DNA of 33,098 nt, from positions 1-33,098 of the forward strand of contig JAFCEK010000002.1 in assembly GCA_017609225.1 (NCBI GenBank), given 5' to 3'. The notes below the pieces were generated by a model that was given only the letters and a program-made list of their open reading frames with translations, had not been told where the DNA came from and did not search any database. This stretch comes from Candidatus Aenigmatarchaeota archaeon. Lineage in GTDB: Archaea > Aenigmatarchaeota > Aenigmatarchaeia > QMZP01. The translations under genes and the position numbers were made by a program. This document shows positions 23,971 through 32,255 of this stretch, piece by piece. Positions within the stretch are counted from its first letter, which is position 1. Every line of letters starts with the position of its first letter.

Positions 23971-26082
23971 ATGAAGAGGGGGCAGGCTGAATTAATCATC
24001 ATAATTGGACTGTTTGCGGTTTTGGCTTTGGTTGCCTATTTTACATACCAGAGTGGCATATTTGTTTCTTCAGCTGTTCCTGAAAGCATAAAGGCAGAGC
24101 AGGAGCAGGTAAAGAATTCTGTGCTGAATCTGGCAAGGACTGGTGCATCCAGGGTTATAGAAATTACAGAGGCACATGGCGGATATCTGAATTTGTCTTT
24201 GCTTGCCGGTGATTATGATTTTGAGCCCGGCTTTGATTATACTGTTTTTATGCAAACCAAGGTGCCTTACTGGCAGAAATGCCAGAATGACATAAGCCCC
24301 ACAAAAGCACTGGCCAAAAGAAATATTGAATCCGGACTGGAATTTTACCTGAAAAAAAATCTTAATGATACCCTGGCTGTCTATGGGGAAAACATTACAT
24401 ATGATCTGGAAAATCTGGATGTAAAGGCAACAATTCTGAATGACAAGATAGATTTTGAAGTTGACCTTCCAACCACAGTACAGGACTATGAAATAGAACA
24501 GCCGTATGCATTTTCAATACCTTCAAAGTTTGGTGATATATTTGACTTTGCAAAGGACTTTGCATCTGCATCAGCATCAAAAAGGTTTTTGGAATCCTTT
24601 ACCATAAATACCATTTATTCTTCAAACACGCTGAAAACTTCAGGTGTGCTGACAGAATGTGGTGATTCAATCTATCTCTCAACAGATGACATAAAGAACG
24701 GGCTTTATGGTGCAATAGAATACACGCTTGCCAATATATTATGGTGGCAGGAAATGCCTGCTGCTGGTTCAGGCTTCAAGGTTTATGCAATAGAAGATTT
24801 AAACGGAAAGAAATATCCGCATCTCAGCCCAATAAGATTCTATCTTCCTGACGGATTTAAGCCCAGTGCATCAGCTCCTGTAATCGTTACCAATAATGAA
24901 TACATTATAGATTATCTTATATTTGTTTTGCCTGCATGCATCAAGGCATACAACCTGAAATACACTGTTTCATATCCTGTTATCATAAGAATAAACGACC
25001 AGCTCACAGGCCATGGATTTAATTTTGCATCGCTTGTTTTTGTGGATAACATGACAAAGGGAGAATGCACTGCTGCAGGTATTGTTCCTGGTCCTTCCGC
25101 ATGTGAAAACCTTGCCTGCTCTGCAAATATAGCTGTTGTTGATGGAAACAACAACGCACTTGAAAATGTTTCTGTATTTTTTGGTGGTTGTCTTATAGGA
25201 AAAACAGGAGATAATGGGGTTGTTGAAGGCAGCATAGCCTGCGGCGAACAGATATTCATGATGCAGAAACCCGGTTATGAGCTTTATATGCAAACCCTTT
25301 CATCTTCATCTGTAAATGGCACATACAAGCTGCACAAAATTCCTGAGCTGACAATAAAGTTTGCAGATGTTTTAATAACTGAAAATTCCAGTACATTTTC
25401 TTTGCCGGATGGAAATATAACAAATATTAACTACAGAAAATGCACTGTAAATACCGCGACAGAAACTGTTTTCACAAACCTTTCTTCAACAGAAAACCCA
25501 GGCAGGCATTATATGTTAACAAATATAAATTCATCCAGCGTGCCGGAAGGCTGCTCAAATAATCCTGCCTGCGAGAGCTGTTATGCAGACCCTGCAAACA
25601 ATAATGATGACTGTATTGCATGCTCCCGGCTTTGCACCGCAAACATCACTGACTCTGTAACAGTTGATTACATAACAGCTGGTAATTATGATATAGAATG
25701 CGAGATATGGGATACTGAAAACTACATAGTAAAAGGCGGTTTCAAATCAAATTACAACCTGCCTGAACAGGACAGTAATCTGTATTTTTATATACCGCGC
25801 GGCATTGATGATGCATCTGCTGCAGAATCAGAAAAAATTGAAATAACGGAAAGACTCAGGAACTGGTGCAGCATGGAGCCTGTGTCAGTAGCCGAGCAGA
25901 AAAACACAATAGGCATTACAGGGGTTTGCGGCTGCCATGAATTAAGAGGTCTTATAGATAAGGAGTTTCTTTCCTGCATGGGCAGTATGAATGATCTTTT
26001 TGACAGTAACTGGAACTGCAACAGGGACAATGTTTTAAGCGAGATATATTCAAGATGTGGTTACAGGGTGTTGGGATGTTAG
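23971..26082 (+). CDS. Large extracytoplasmic protein with class III (pilin-like) signal peptide
   Basis: I chose the ATG at 23971 (703 residues). It gives MKRGQAELIIIIGLFAVLAL, a class III signal peptide of the archaeal type-IV-pilin-like kind (K/R-G-Q before a hydrophobic helix). A GAATTTAATAAG TATA-like element lies about 26 nt upstream. The open frame starts 25 codons earlier, but that extension is unconvincing. The body is extracytoplasmic. A carboxypeptidase-regulatory-like beta domain (about 386-452: VDGNNNALENVSVFFGGC, TGDNGVVEGSIACG, MQKPGYELYM) is followed by a cysteine-rich patch (about 527-555: CSNNPACESCYADP, CIACSRLC) and a further cysteine-rich C-terminus. It overlaps the next gene by 7 nt. 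Far larger than a pilin subunit, it may be a pilus tip or adhesin. Confidence 0.7.
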   Translation: MKRGQAELIIIIGLFAVLALVAYFTYQSGIFVSSAVPESIKAEQEQVKNSVLNLARTGASRVIEITEAHGGYLNLSLLAGDYDFEPGFDYTVFMQTKVPYWQKCQNDISPTKALAKRNIESGLEFYLKKNLNDTLAVYGENITYDLENLDVKATILNDKIDFEVDLPTTVQDYEIEQPYAFSIPSKFGDIFDFAKDFASASASKRFLESFTINTIYSSNTLKTSGVLTECGDSIYLSTDDIKNGLYGAIEYTLANILWWQEMPAAGSGFKVYAIEDLNGKKYPHLSPIRFYLPDGFKPSASAPVIVTNNEYIIDYLIFVLPACIKAYNLKYTVSYPVIIRINDQLTGHGFNFASLVFVDNMTKGECTAAGIVPGPSACENLACSANIAVVDGNNNALENVSVFFGGCLIGKTGDNGVVEGSIACGEQIFMMQKPGYELYMQTLSSSSVNGTYKLHKIPELTIKFADVLITENSSTFSLPDGNITNINYRKCTVNTATETVFTNLSSTENPGRHYMLTNINSSSVPEGCSNNPACESCYADPANNNDDCIACSRLCTANITDSVTVDYITAGNYDIECEIWDTENYIVKGGFKSNYNLPEQDSNLYFYIPRGIDDASAAESEKIEITERLRNWCSMEPVSVAEQKNTIGITGVCGCHELRGLIDKEFLSCMGSMNDLFDSNWNCNRDNVLSEIYSRCGYRVLGC

Positions 26083-29000
26083 ATTACAGGATGTTTAACT
26101 TGGCAGTTGTGTTTTTTGCAGCATATCTGCTGATTTCCTTAACCATGGTGCAGGCCACCAATATTAACATATATGTTGCGGGTATTTCTTTCGGTACCGT
26201 GGAATACAAACCGGAAAAGCTTGTAAAAAGGGAAATAAGGATTGAAAAAACAGATCCTTTCTGGAACAGTGCGAATGTTTTTATGAATATAAGCGTCAGG
26301 GAAGGGGAAATGAAGGCAGCATATATCTACAAATGCAGAGGCCTCCAGCCTCATGAATGTATTAAATCTGGTTTCTATGACAGCTTTATACCTGAAAATG
26401 GTTTATGGTTTGCAAAAAACTATCAATGGTCTGAGCTGGCAGACACATCGGTTCCGCCATCTCCTGAAAATCCACAAAAAGCAAAGATTATAATGCTGAT
26501 TGAACTGGAAACAGAAACAGGCGAAAGATGGGTTGGATTTTTTGACGAAATAAAAAGAACTGATTTCAGTTTTCCTGAGCCATGGCTCTTCAATTATTCA
26601 CTGAATGAAGCAGAGCTTCATGTAAATATGGATTATGCAACCCAGATAGAATCGTTTGTTCAGGGGAAAGAAATGATTCCCTTTAACCCGGAATGGACTG
26701 AAAAGATTGTTTTTTCTGGCACAGAAAAAGCGTATGAGTTCCAGGCTGAAAGCCCTCCAGGATTTCAGGCAGATGATGTATATAACCACAGTACAAACAC
26801 AATAACAAATATAAGCAAAGAGTATTCTTTTGCCCTGCCTTATACTGATGGTATTGTTTATAATCCTATTGTTTTAAACCTGAATCCGTCTTTCACATGC
26901 GGTAACGGCCAGTGCGAAACAGAGCTCGGGGAAAGTTCAGCAAACTGCTGCTATGACTGTGCATGCACAGCAGGATATTACTGCGATGCCTCAAGTCCAT
27001 GCAAGCGGATTGATGGGATAACGCTTGATTTATATGGAAAGCAAAATACACATATCACCAGTTGCTCTGAATCTCATGTTGTGAATATCACGCTCAGGCT
27101 GAACAATCCGCCTTTTGGCATGCAGTTTATAGGCAAACAATATATACTTGCAGGCCAGACATATACTGCAGCATGCGAAGGCGGACCTTCAGTATATATT
27201 TGCCATATTCCTGTTCCTGCTGATCCCAAGTGCGATGAGGGAACATATAACATTGGCCCAAACTATATTATATTTAACATAACATTTCCTGATGGTCCAA
27301 GAAATCCGATAAAAAAAGATCTTGTTGTGCAGTTTCCAAATATAACAGTTGCCTCATGGGAATGCGGAAACAACATGTGTGAGACAGAGCTTGGGGAAAG
27401 TTCAGCAAACTGCTGCTATGACTGTGCATGCACAGCAGGATATTACTGCGACTGGTACGATGGATCTGGAACATGCAAACCCGAAGTTACAGACTCCAAT
27501 CTTTTGATATCTTTTGTAAACCCAAGGGTGTTTAATTCATCATTACAAGGCCAGGAGCATTTTAATCTGATTGCTCAGATACTGAACAGGCCTGACAGTC
27601 TTGTATCAAATCCTGAAGCTTCATGTGCCATAGACTGCAGGTATAACCTTACCAGCATATGTACTGCTGCATGCAGCATTAGCTGCGCCGAAGAGGCCGG
27701 CGGTCCAAATCCTAATATATACAATTCCTCATGCGAGATAAGCTTTGATATATTAAATTACAACCAGAGCAGAAACTATATTCTGTATCCGGAGATGAAC
27801 TATATCATCAGTTATAAGAACGGCTCTGCAAGCATAACAAAAACACTGACAGGCAGTATTGATACGATCACACTGGGTCCGCATCGCTGCGGGGATGGTG
27901 AATGCACACCTGATGAGAGCATGGAAACATGCTGCTATGACTGTGCATGCACAGCAGGATATTACTGCTATACGGAGAATCCGGGTTATCCTGGTTTATA
28001 TGATGAATGCAGGAACGAATCAGGGATTAGTATGCAAATAACAACCAATTCTCCAACCGTTTTTTCAGATTCCAGTGCAGAGCATACCATAAACATTACA
28101 ATTAATATAAGCAACAAGCCAGGCGGAACTGTTATTGAAGGCAAAATATGCAAACTTGGCGGCCTGGAAAACGGTGTTGCATGTTTCCTGTCATGTTCAG
28201 ATGATGTTTCTTCCAGCCCTGAAAACTATGTAATGAACTGCAATATAACTGTTCCTGCAATAAACTATCTGACCTCTCCCTTTTACAATAACCAGACAAA
28301 AAAACTTGAGTTTTCATCAAACAGCATAAGGATTTCAATAAGGTTTAATGACGGCTCGCGCGGTTATGCTACAAAAGAGCTTAACGGGGAATTTGATGAT
28401 GTTGTGATAACGCCTGAATTTTATTGCGGAAACCATGTATGCGAAGATAGTCTGGAAACTCCTGAAACAGCAAGCAACTGCTGTGTGGATTGTGCCTGCA
28501 AGCAAGACCCCTTGTTCGGTTCAGAGTATTTCTGTCTTATATCATCTGAAAATCCCGGCGGCACCTGCATTCATATGACTGATATAGGGCTTGTTATTGA
28601 TGACCCAGACACTGCAAAATGCACAATAAGCAACATTGGCGATGGGTGCCTGTTTATGCATGCAGTGAATTTCAATGCAGAAATAGTCAATGCCCCACAT
28701 GATGTTCAAATAATAAGCAGTTACTATACATATGATGGCATTGATTACGCATTAACCTGCATGCAGGATTCCATGAACCATACAAATTATTCCTGCTCCT
28801 TTGTGATTCCTCATCCCGAAGGCCCGCAGGAAGGGAGCATGGTGAAAAATGTTGATGTTAATTTTGTTGTAAGATATACAGATGGAAACGAGCTTATAAC
28901 GCAGAACATCTCCGGAAGTTTCAGCCTTTACATAAAAATGGAAAAAACATCTGATGTCAGGACATGCGAAGCCCAGCTAAATGAAATTGAAGAGGATATT

Positions 29001-29381
29001 AAAGAGATAAAAGACCTGAAGGATTTTGTTAAAGGGTTTGTTAATGTGTTTCTGGGCATTGCTTCATTTTTTGCTCCTTTTTGTGCTCTGGAAATAGCCA
29101 CAGGAGGATTGCTGCTGTGGTTTGGTGTGGCTTCATGTGTCTGGGCTGCTGTTGCTAGTTGTATGGCTTCCTGCATTAGTGCAACTATTATACCGCTTAT
29201 TGATGATACCCTGGAAGAAGCAGAAGGTATGAAAGCCAATATAGAATCCAGATGCCAGGCCACAGATCTTGACAGCCTTAACAGCGGTATTATTGGGATG
29301 TTTGATAAAAGCGAAAGGATATCAACACTTGTTTCGGGTGTAACATGTGCTGTCTGCTTTATAGCAGCCATTTTCCTTTAG
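26076..29381 (+). CDS. Cysteine-rich modular surface protein with four repeated CGN-CC-DC modules and a C-terminal membrane region
   Basis: The ATG at 26076 overlaps the previous stop by 7 nt; an ATG at 26055 is in frame. The protein has 1101 residues. An N-terminal hydrophobic segment (FNLAVVFFAAYLLISLTMV) is a signal or anchor. Four cysteine-rich modules begin near residues 274 (CGNGQCETELGE), 429 (CGNNMCETELGE), 604 (CGDGECTPDE) and 783 (CGNHVCEDSLE), each with a CCxDCAC core and further cysteines. Beta-rich segments of about 120 residues with N-x-S/T sequons separate them, a spacing of 155-180 residues. The C-terminal 130 residues hold a helix and two to three hydrophobic stretches (VFLGIASFFAPF, TCAVCFIAAIFL). 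It is co-transcribed with the class III-signal protein, so the two probably work together on the surface. Confidence 0.7.
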   Translation: MLDYRMFNLAVVFFAAYLLISLTMVQATNINIYVAGISFGTVEYKPEKLVKREIRIEKTDPFWNSANVFMNISVREGEMKAAYIYKCRGLQPHECIKSGFYDSFIPENGLWFAKNYQWSELADTSVPPSPENPQKAKIIMLIELETETGERWVGFFDEIKRTDFSFPEPWLFNYSLNEAELHVNMDYATQIESFVQGKEMIPFNPEWTEKIVFSGTEKAYEFQAESPPGFQADDVYNHSTNTITNISKEYSFALPYTDGIVYNPIVLNLNPSFTCGNGQCETELGESSANCCYDCACTAGYYCDASSPCKRIDGITLDLYGKQNTHITSCSESHVVNITLRLNNPPFGMQFIGKQYILAGQTYTAACEGGPSVYICHIPVPADPKCDEGTYNIGPNYIIFNITFPDGPRNPIKKDLVVQFPNITVASWECGNNMCETELGESSANCCYDCACTAGYYCDWYDGSGTCKPEVTDSNLLISFVNPRVFNSSLQGQEHFNLIAQILNRPDSLVSNPEASCAIDCRYNLTSICTAACSISCAEEAGGPNPNIYNSSCEISFDILNYNQSRNYILYPEMNYIISYKNGSASITKTLTGSIDTITLGPHRCGDGECTPDESMETCCYDCACTAGYYCYTENPGYPGLYDECRNESGISMQITTNSPTVFSDSSAEHTINITINISNKPGGTVIEGKICKLGGLENGVACFLSCSDDVSSSPENYVMNCNITVPAINYLTSPFYNNQTKKLEFSSNSIRISIRFNDGSRGYATKELNGEFDDVVITPEFYCGNHVCEDSLETPETASNCCVDCACKQDPLFGSEYFCLISSENPGGTCIHMTDIGLVIDDPDTAKCTISNIGDGCLFMHAVNFNAEIVNAPHDVQIISSYYTYDGIDYALTCMQDSMNHTNYSCSFVIPHPEGPQEGSMVKNVDVNFVVRYTDGNELITQNISGSFSLYIKMEKTSDVRTCEAQLNEIEEDIKEIKDLKDFVKGFVNVFLGIASFFAPFCALEIATGGLLLWFGVASCVWAAVASCMASCISATIIPLIDDTLEEAEGMKANIESRCQATDLDSLNSGIIGMFDKSERISTLVSGVTCAVCFIAAIFL
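26928..26986 (+). repeat. 59-bp exact internal repeat, copy 1
   Basis: This encodes the GESSANCCYDCACTAGYYC part of cysteine-rich module 1. It is identical to 27393-27451 at every base, including third codon positions. Confidence 0.95.
27393..27451 (+). repeat. 59-bp exact internal repeat, copy 2
   Basis: Module 2 counterpart of 26928-26986, identical over 59 bp, 465 bp apart. The identity exceeds what protein-level constraint would need and points to recent duplication or gene conversion. Confidence 0.95.
27930..27968 (+). repeat. 39-bp exact internal repeat, copy 3
   Basis: Module 3 shares 39 identical bases with 26946-26984 (encoding CCYDCACTAGYYC). Module 4 (from about 28425) has the same cysteine pattern but diverged DNA. 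Confidence 0.9.
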
Positions 29382-29432
29382 GAACATGACAACTAAGCCA
29401 AATCCTGCCCGGGCTTCAAAATTTTCAAAAAA

Positions 29433-29900
29433 TTACCCGAACAGGCTGCTTAGTCCTGCTGCTGCCTCTTCAGCTTTCTTGGCAGAATCTTCCTCTTTCT
29501 TTTCTTCCTTTTTTTCCTCTGTTTTTTCTGCTGCTGGTGCTGCTGATGGGACTGCAACTGCCTGCTTTACTGCTTCATCTATGTTGACTCCTTCAAGGCT
29601 TGCAACAAGAGCCTTGACCTGTGCTTCATCCGGTTTCTCTCCTGTAGCCTCTATTACCTTTTTTACTCCCTGTTCATCAACAGGCTTTCCGGCTGAATGG
29701 AGAAGCAATGCAGCATATACATAGTTTACCTTGGGTTCTGCCTTTGCTTCCTCTGGTTTTTCTTCGGGTTTTTGCTCTTTTGCATTTTCCTTGGATTCTT
29801 TCTGCTCTTCTGGTTTTGCCTCTTCATTTGAAGCTTCCTGCTTTGGCTCCTCTTTTGGCTCTTCCTTTTTTTCAGCTTCTGGTTTGTTTTCCTCTGTCAT
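29433..29900 (-). CDS. rpl12: Ribosomal stalk protein L12 (archaeal P1-type) with long N-terminal extension
   Basis: L12 dimers bind L10 and recruit translation factors to the ribosome. The canonical archaeal domain starts at about residue 58 ([20 protein letters not shown]). It runs through the dimerisation helices, an Ala/Pro/Glu/Lys hinge, and the factor-binding tail [10 protein letters not shown]. The preceding 57 residues are almost only E, K, P, A and Q ([16 protein letters not shown]). They replace the usual start immediately before YVYAALLL, and no alternative ATG, GTG or TTG lies near the canonical start. The ATG at 29900 has a strong GGAGGTG Shine-Dalgarno eight to nine bases upstream, so the extension appears genuine. 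Last gene of the stalk operon, 25 nt after L10. Confidence 0.93.
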   Translation of the reverse strand: MTEENKPEAEKKEEPKEEPKQEASNEEAKPEEQKESKENAKEQKPEEKPEEAKAEPKVNYVYAALLLHSAGKPVDEQGVKKVIEATGEKPDEAQVKALVASLEGVNIDEAVKQAVAVPSAAPAAEKTEEKKEEKKEEDSAKKAEEAAAGLSSLFG

Positions 29901-29925
29901 CTATTACACCTCCGTTTTTATCTGT

Positions 29926-30759
29926 TCATTTTATTTTTTCCTTGAGTGCCGCTGCATGGGCACTGGCACAGGCAAGCATCTGGGCTATATTTTCCTGGGT
30001 TGGTATGCCTGCCTCCAATGATAATGAAAGTGCCTCATTATATGCCTTTGATATCAGTATTGAAATGTTTTCTGGAGTAAAGTAATTTATATTTATTGAA
30101 AGATTGAATCCCTGGGATGCGCAGGATTTTAGTGCATCCAAATATGCATCCTTTGGTATGAACAGTATATCTTTTGTATATATGGTCCCGTTTTCCCAGG
30201 CAGCTGCAAGATTCAGGCCGAGATTCATGGGATTAATTCCAAGCTTTGAAAGAACATCTGCAAGCTCTTTGCTTATTTCATCTCCCTCTTTTGCCACAAC
30301 AGTGTCCTCTTTTACAACAATTTTTTCTGCCTCAACGCCTGCCGGGATTTTAACCTTCTGAAGCTCTCCTATAACAGGTCCCGGAGCAAGGTTTGTGGGA
30401 CCTGCCCTGACAACAATATCATTGGGTGCTATGTCACCAGGTTTGGCAGGCGCCTCTGATTTTGATTCTTCTATTATTCTTGCAAGCTTGAACGGATTTT
30501 CACTGCTGAACAGGAATGCCGGCTCACCTTCTATATATGCCTCAAGTCCTGACAGCCCCTTCTTTTTTGCTTCCTTGAGTATGATTTTTATAAGCCTCTT
30601 TTTGACCATTTTTATTACTGCCTTTCCTCTCAGCTTTTCTCTTATCTGATGGAGCTGCCTGGCAGGCAGTTTGTGCATATTCAGTATTCCTATAACAGGG
30701 TATTTCTCCATCTTTTCCTTAACCTCTTTCACTGTTTTTATTTTCTTTTTACTTACCAT
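29926..30759 (-). CDS. rpl10: Ribosomal protein L10 (archaeal P0-type), lacking the acidic C-terminal tail
   Basis: L10 anchors the L12 dimers to 23S rRNA at the GTPase centre. The rRNA-binding domain (KTVKEVKEKMEKYPVIGILN, HQIREKLRGKAVIKMVKKRL) is followed by the archaeal insertion domain (PGDIAPNDIVVRAGPTNLAP, KIPAGVEAEKIVVKEDTVVA). The start of the L12-binding helical spine is present (TPENISILISKAYNEALSLS). The protein ends at residue 277 with ALKEKIK. Archaeal P0 usually continues for a further 50 or more residues through more spine, an acidic stretch and a GLFG-like end. None of that is present, and the stop is followed directly by the L12 leader. A GAGGT Shine-Dalgarno precedes the ATG. 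Possible consequences are fewer bound L12 dimers and no P0 factor-binding tail. Confidence 0.93.
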   Translation of the reverse strand: MVSKKKIKTVKEVKEKMEKYPVIGILNMHKLPARQLHQIREKLRGKAVIKMVKKRLIKIILKEAKKKGLSGLEAYIEGEPAFLFSSENPFKLARIIEESKSEAPAKPGDIAPNDIVVRAGPTNLAPGPVIGELQKVKIPAGVEAEKIVVKEDTVVAKEGDEISKELADVLSKLGINPMNLGLNLAAAWENGTIYTKDILFIPKDAYLDALKSCASQGFNLSININYFTPENISILISKAYNEALSLSLEAGIPTQENIAQMLACASAHAAALKEKIK

Positions 30760-30772
30760 ACTACTACCTCTT

Positions 30773-31603
30773 TTACCTGAATGGAACCTTTACAGCCGGT
30801 CCCATTGTTAGTTTGACATGCACGGATTTTATATTGTTAACGCCTTTTGGCAGTTTTTCTTTTATTGACTCCAGCACAGCATCCGCATTTGCAGCCACAT
30901 CATCATCAGGCATTTTTTCTGAACCAATAACCATATGAACTACAGGGCTTTCTTTGAGAGAGATTCTGATTGTTTTGTTTGCCATAGCAACAAAGGGTTC
31001 TATTTTTGCATTCGGTGGTACTGGCTTTGGCACCTTGCCTCTCGGGCCAAGAACTGCTCCAAGGCTTTTACCAATCAGCGGCATGAGTGAAACCTCGCTG
31101 TAAAACCAGTCATATTCATTGGCTATTTTCTTCATTTTTTTTCTGTCCTTTGCGAGTTTTTCTATCTCATTCTTGCTTACAACAAGTCCTATCCCTTCTG
31201 CTTTTTTTGCCAATGTTGTAAGGCTGTCTGTAAACATTGCTATTTTAACTGGCTTGCCTCTTCCCTTTGGAAGTGAAAAATCATAACTGAATCTGTTTTC
31301 GGGTTTTTTCAGGTTTATATCCTTCAGATTAACAGAGATTGTCCATGTCTGCTCAAAATTTCTTTTTTTTGAGTTTTCCCTTGCCTTTTTTATGCCATCA
31401 AGCACTGTCTTTATTTTGGTTTTTTCTTCATTCTCCGGGCTGGGTTTTTCAGGCACAGAGCCCTGGCTGCCCTTTTTTTTAATTTTTGCCTTTTCAATCC
31501 TTTCCGCATCAGAACCAGCAGTACTGGGTTTTTTGGTTGCTTCTTCTGAATCAGTATGCCCTAGCCTTTTCTCTGCCTTCCTAGCGGGTTGTTCCCTGTC
31601 CAT
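30773..31603 (-). CDS. rpl1: Ribosomal protein L1 with charged N-terminal extension
   Basis: L1 forms the mobile stalk at the ribosomal E site and in archaea often represses its own operon. The canonical domain begins near residue 62 (KIKTVLDGIKKARENSKKRN). It contains WTISVNLKDINLKKPENR, GPRGKVPKPVPPNAKIEP and the C-terminal VKLTMGPAVKVP block. I chose the ATG at 31603 because TAGGAGG lies about six to twelve bases before it; the frame stays open 11 codons further. Residues 1-61 are a Lys/Glu/Ser/Pro-rich extension (EQPARKAEKRLGH, PEKPSPENEEKTK) that standard L1 of about 215 residues lacks. A GTTTATAAATAC TATA box lies upstream, so L1-L10-L12 can be transcribed separately from L11. Confidence 0.93.
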   Translation of the reverse strand: MDREQPARKAEKRLGHTDSEEATKKPSTAGSDAERIEKAKIKKKGSQGSVPEKPSPENEEKTKIKTVLDGIKKARENSKKRNFEQTWTISVNLKDINLKKPENRFSYDFSLPKGRGKPVKIAMFTDSLTTLAKKAEGIGLVVSKNEIEKLAKDRKKMKKIANEYDWFYSEVSLMPLIGKSLGAVLGPRGKVPKPVPPNAKIEPFVAMANKTIRISLKESPVVHMVIGSEKMPDDDVAANADAVLESIKEKLPKGVNNIKSVHVKLTMGPAVKVPFR

Positions 31604-31608
31604 TGCAA

Positions 31609-31680
31609 TCCTCCTACCGAAGTAGTATGAAAGCATCCTGCTTTGGATGTTATGAATATTAGCATGGAAGTATTTATAAA
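31609..31680 (-). promoter_or_regulatory. Promoter and leader of the L1-L10-L12 genes
   Basis: A TATA box (minus strand TTTATAAA, 31673-31680) is followed by a leader of about 40 nt that ends with the Shine-Dalgarno GGAGG just before the ATG at 31603. The leader is where autoregulatory L1 binding would be expected, although I see no clear copy of the rRNA-like L1 target. Confidence 0.5.
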
Positions 31681-31718
31681 CTTTAGGTGCTTTCTCCCAA
31701 TAACTTTTATGTTAATGC

Positions 31719-32216
31719 TTATTTTCTTGCCCTTATTTTTTTCATTCTTTCCTTCAGGGTTTCATGCTTTCTTTCAAGGGCTTTAAGCCTTTTTTCTGTC
31801 TGCTGCCTTTTTTTGAACTCCTGCACAATAACCTTTGTTGCATCATTCAGCCGGTTTTCAATTTCCACCATCTTTCTTATCAAATCCCTCTGCGTTTTTT
31901 CTATTTTTTCATCAAGGTCTGCCCTTTTCACATCAAGATGGTAAAGCCTGTTTTCATGCCTTTCCTTCAGGTTGCGCGTCAGCGAATGGCTCTTGTCCAT
32001 CCAGTTTGTAAGATATCTTATGCTTTCAGCAAATTCCTTTTTTTGTCTTTCAAATTCCCTGTTTGAAAGCTCTTCATTGATTTTATGTATGCCTATGACT
32101 ATTACCATCAGGCCGAATGCTATATCCAGAAAGAATATATTAAACGCTGTCTGGAATATTATTGCTGCTCCAAGTATTACAAACAATATCCAGAATATTG
32201 TATTCCAGGTTATCAT
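31719..32216 (-). CDS. Membrane protein with long coiled coil, inserted in the ribosomal protein cluster
   Basis: I do not recognise this 165-residue protein. Two adjacent hydrophobic segments (about 5-22 and 26-43: NTIFWILFVILGAAIIF, IFFLDIAFGLMVIVIGI) form a hairpin anchor. About 115 residues of highly charged, heptad-like helix follow (EKIEKTQRDLIRKMVEIENR, EKRLKALERKHETLKERMKK), almost certainly a cytoplasmic coiled coil. The basic end is KKIRARK. It lies between L11 and L1, where archaea normally have no gene. A GTTTAAATTATTT element about 27 nt before the ATG suggests its own leaderless promoter. A membrane-tethering or scaffold role is conceivable, but nothing in the sequence identifies one. 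Confidence 0.65.
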   Translation of the reverse strand: MITWNTIFWILFVILGAAIIFQTAFNIFFLDIAFGLMVIVIGIHKINEELSNREFERQKKEFAESIRYLTNWMDKSHSLTRNLKERHENRLYHLDVKRADLDEKIEKTQRDLIRKMVEIENRLNDATKVIVQEFKKRQQTEKRLKALERKHETLKERMKKIRARK

Positions 32217-32255
32217 GTTTCGCTATTAAACAGTAAATAATTTAAACCTTTCGCT

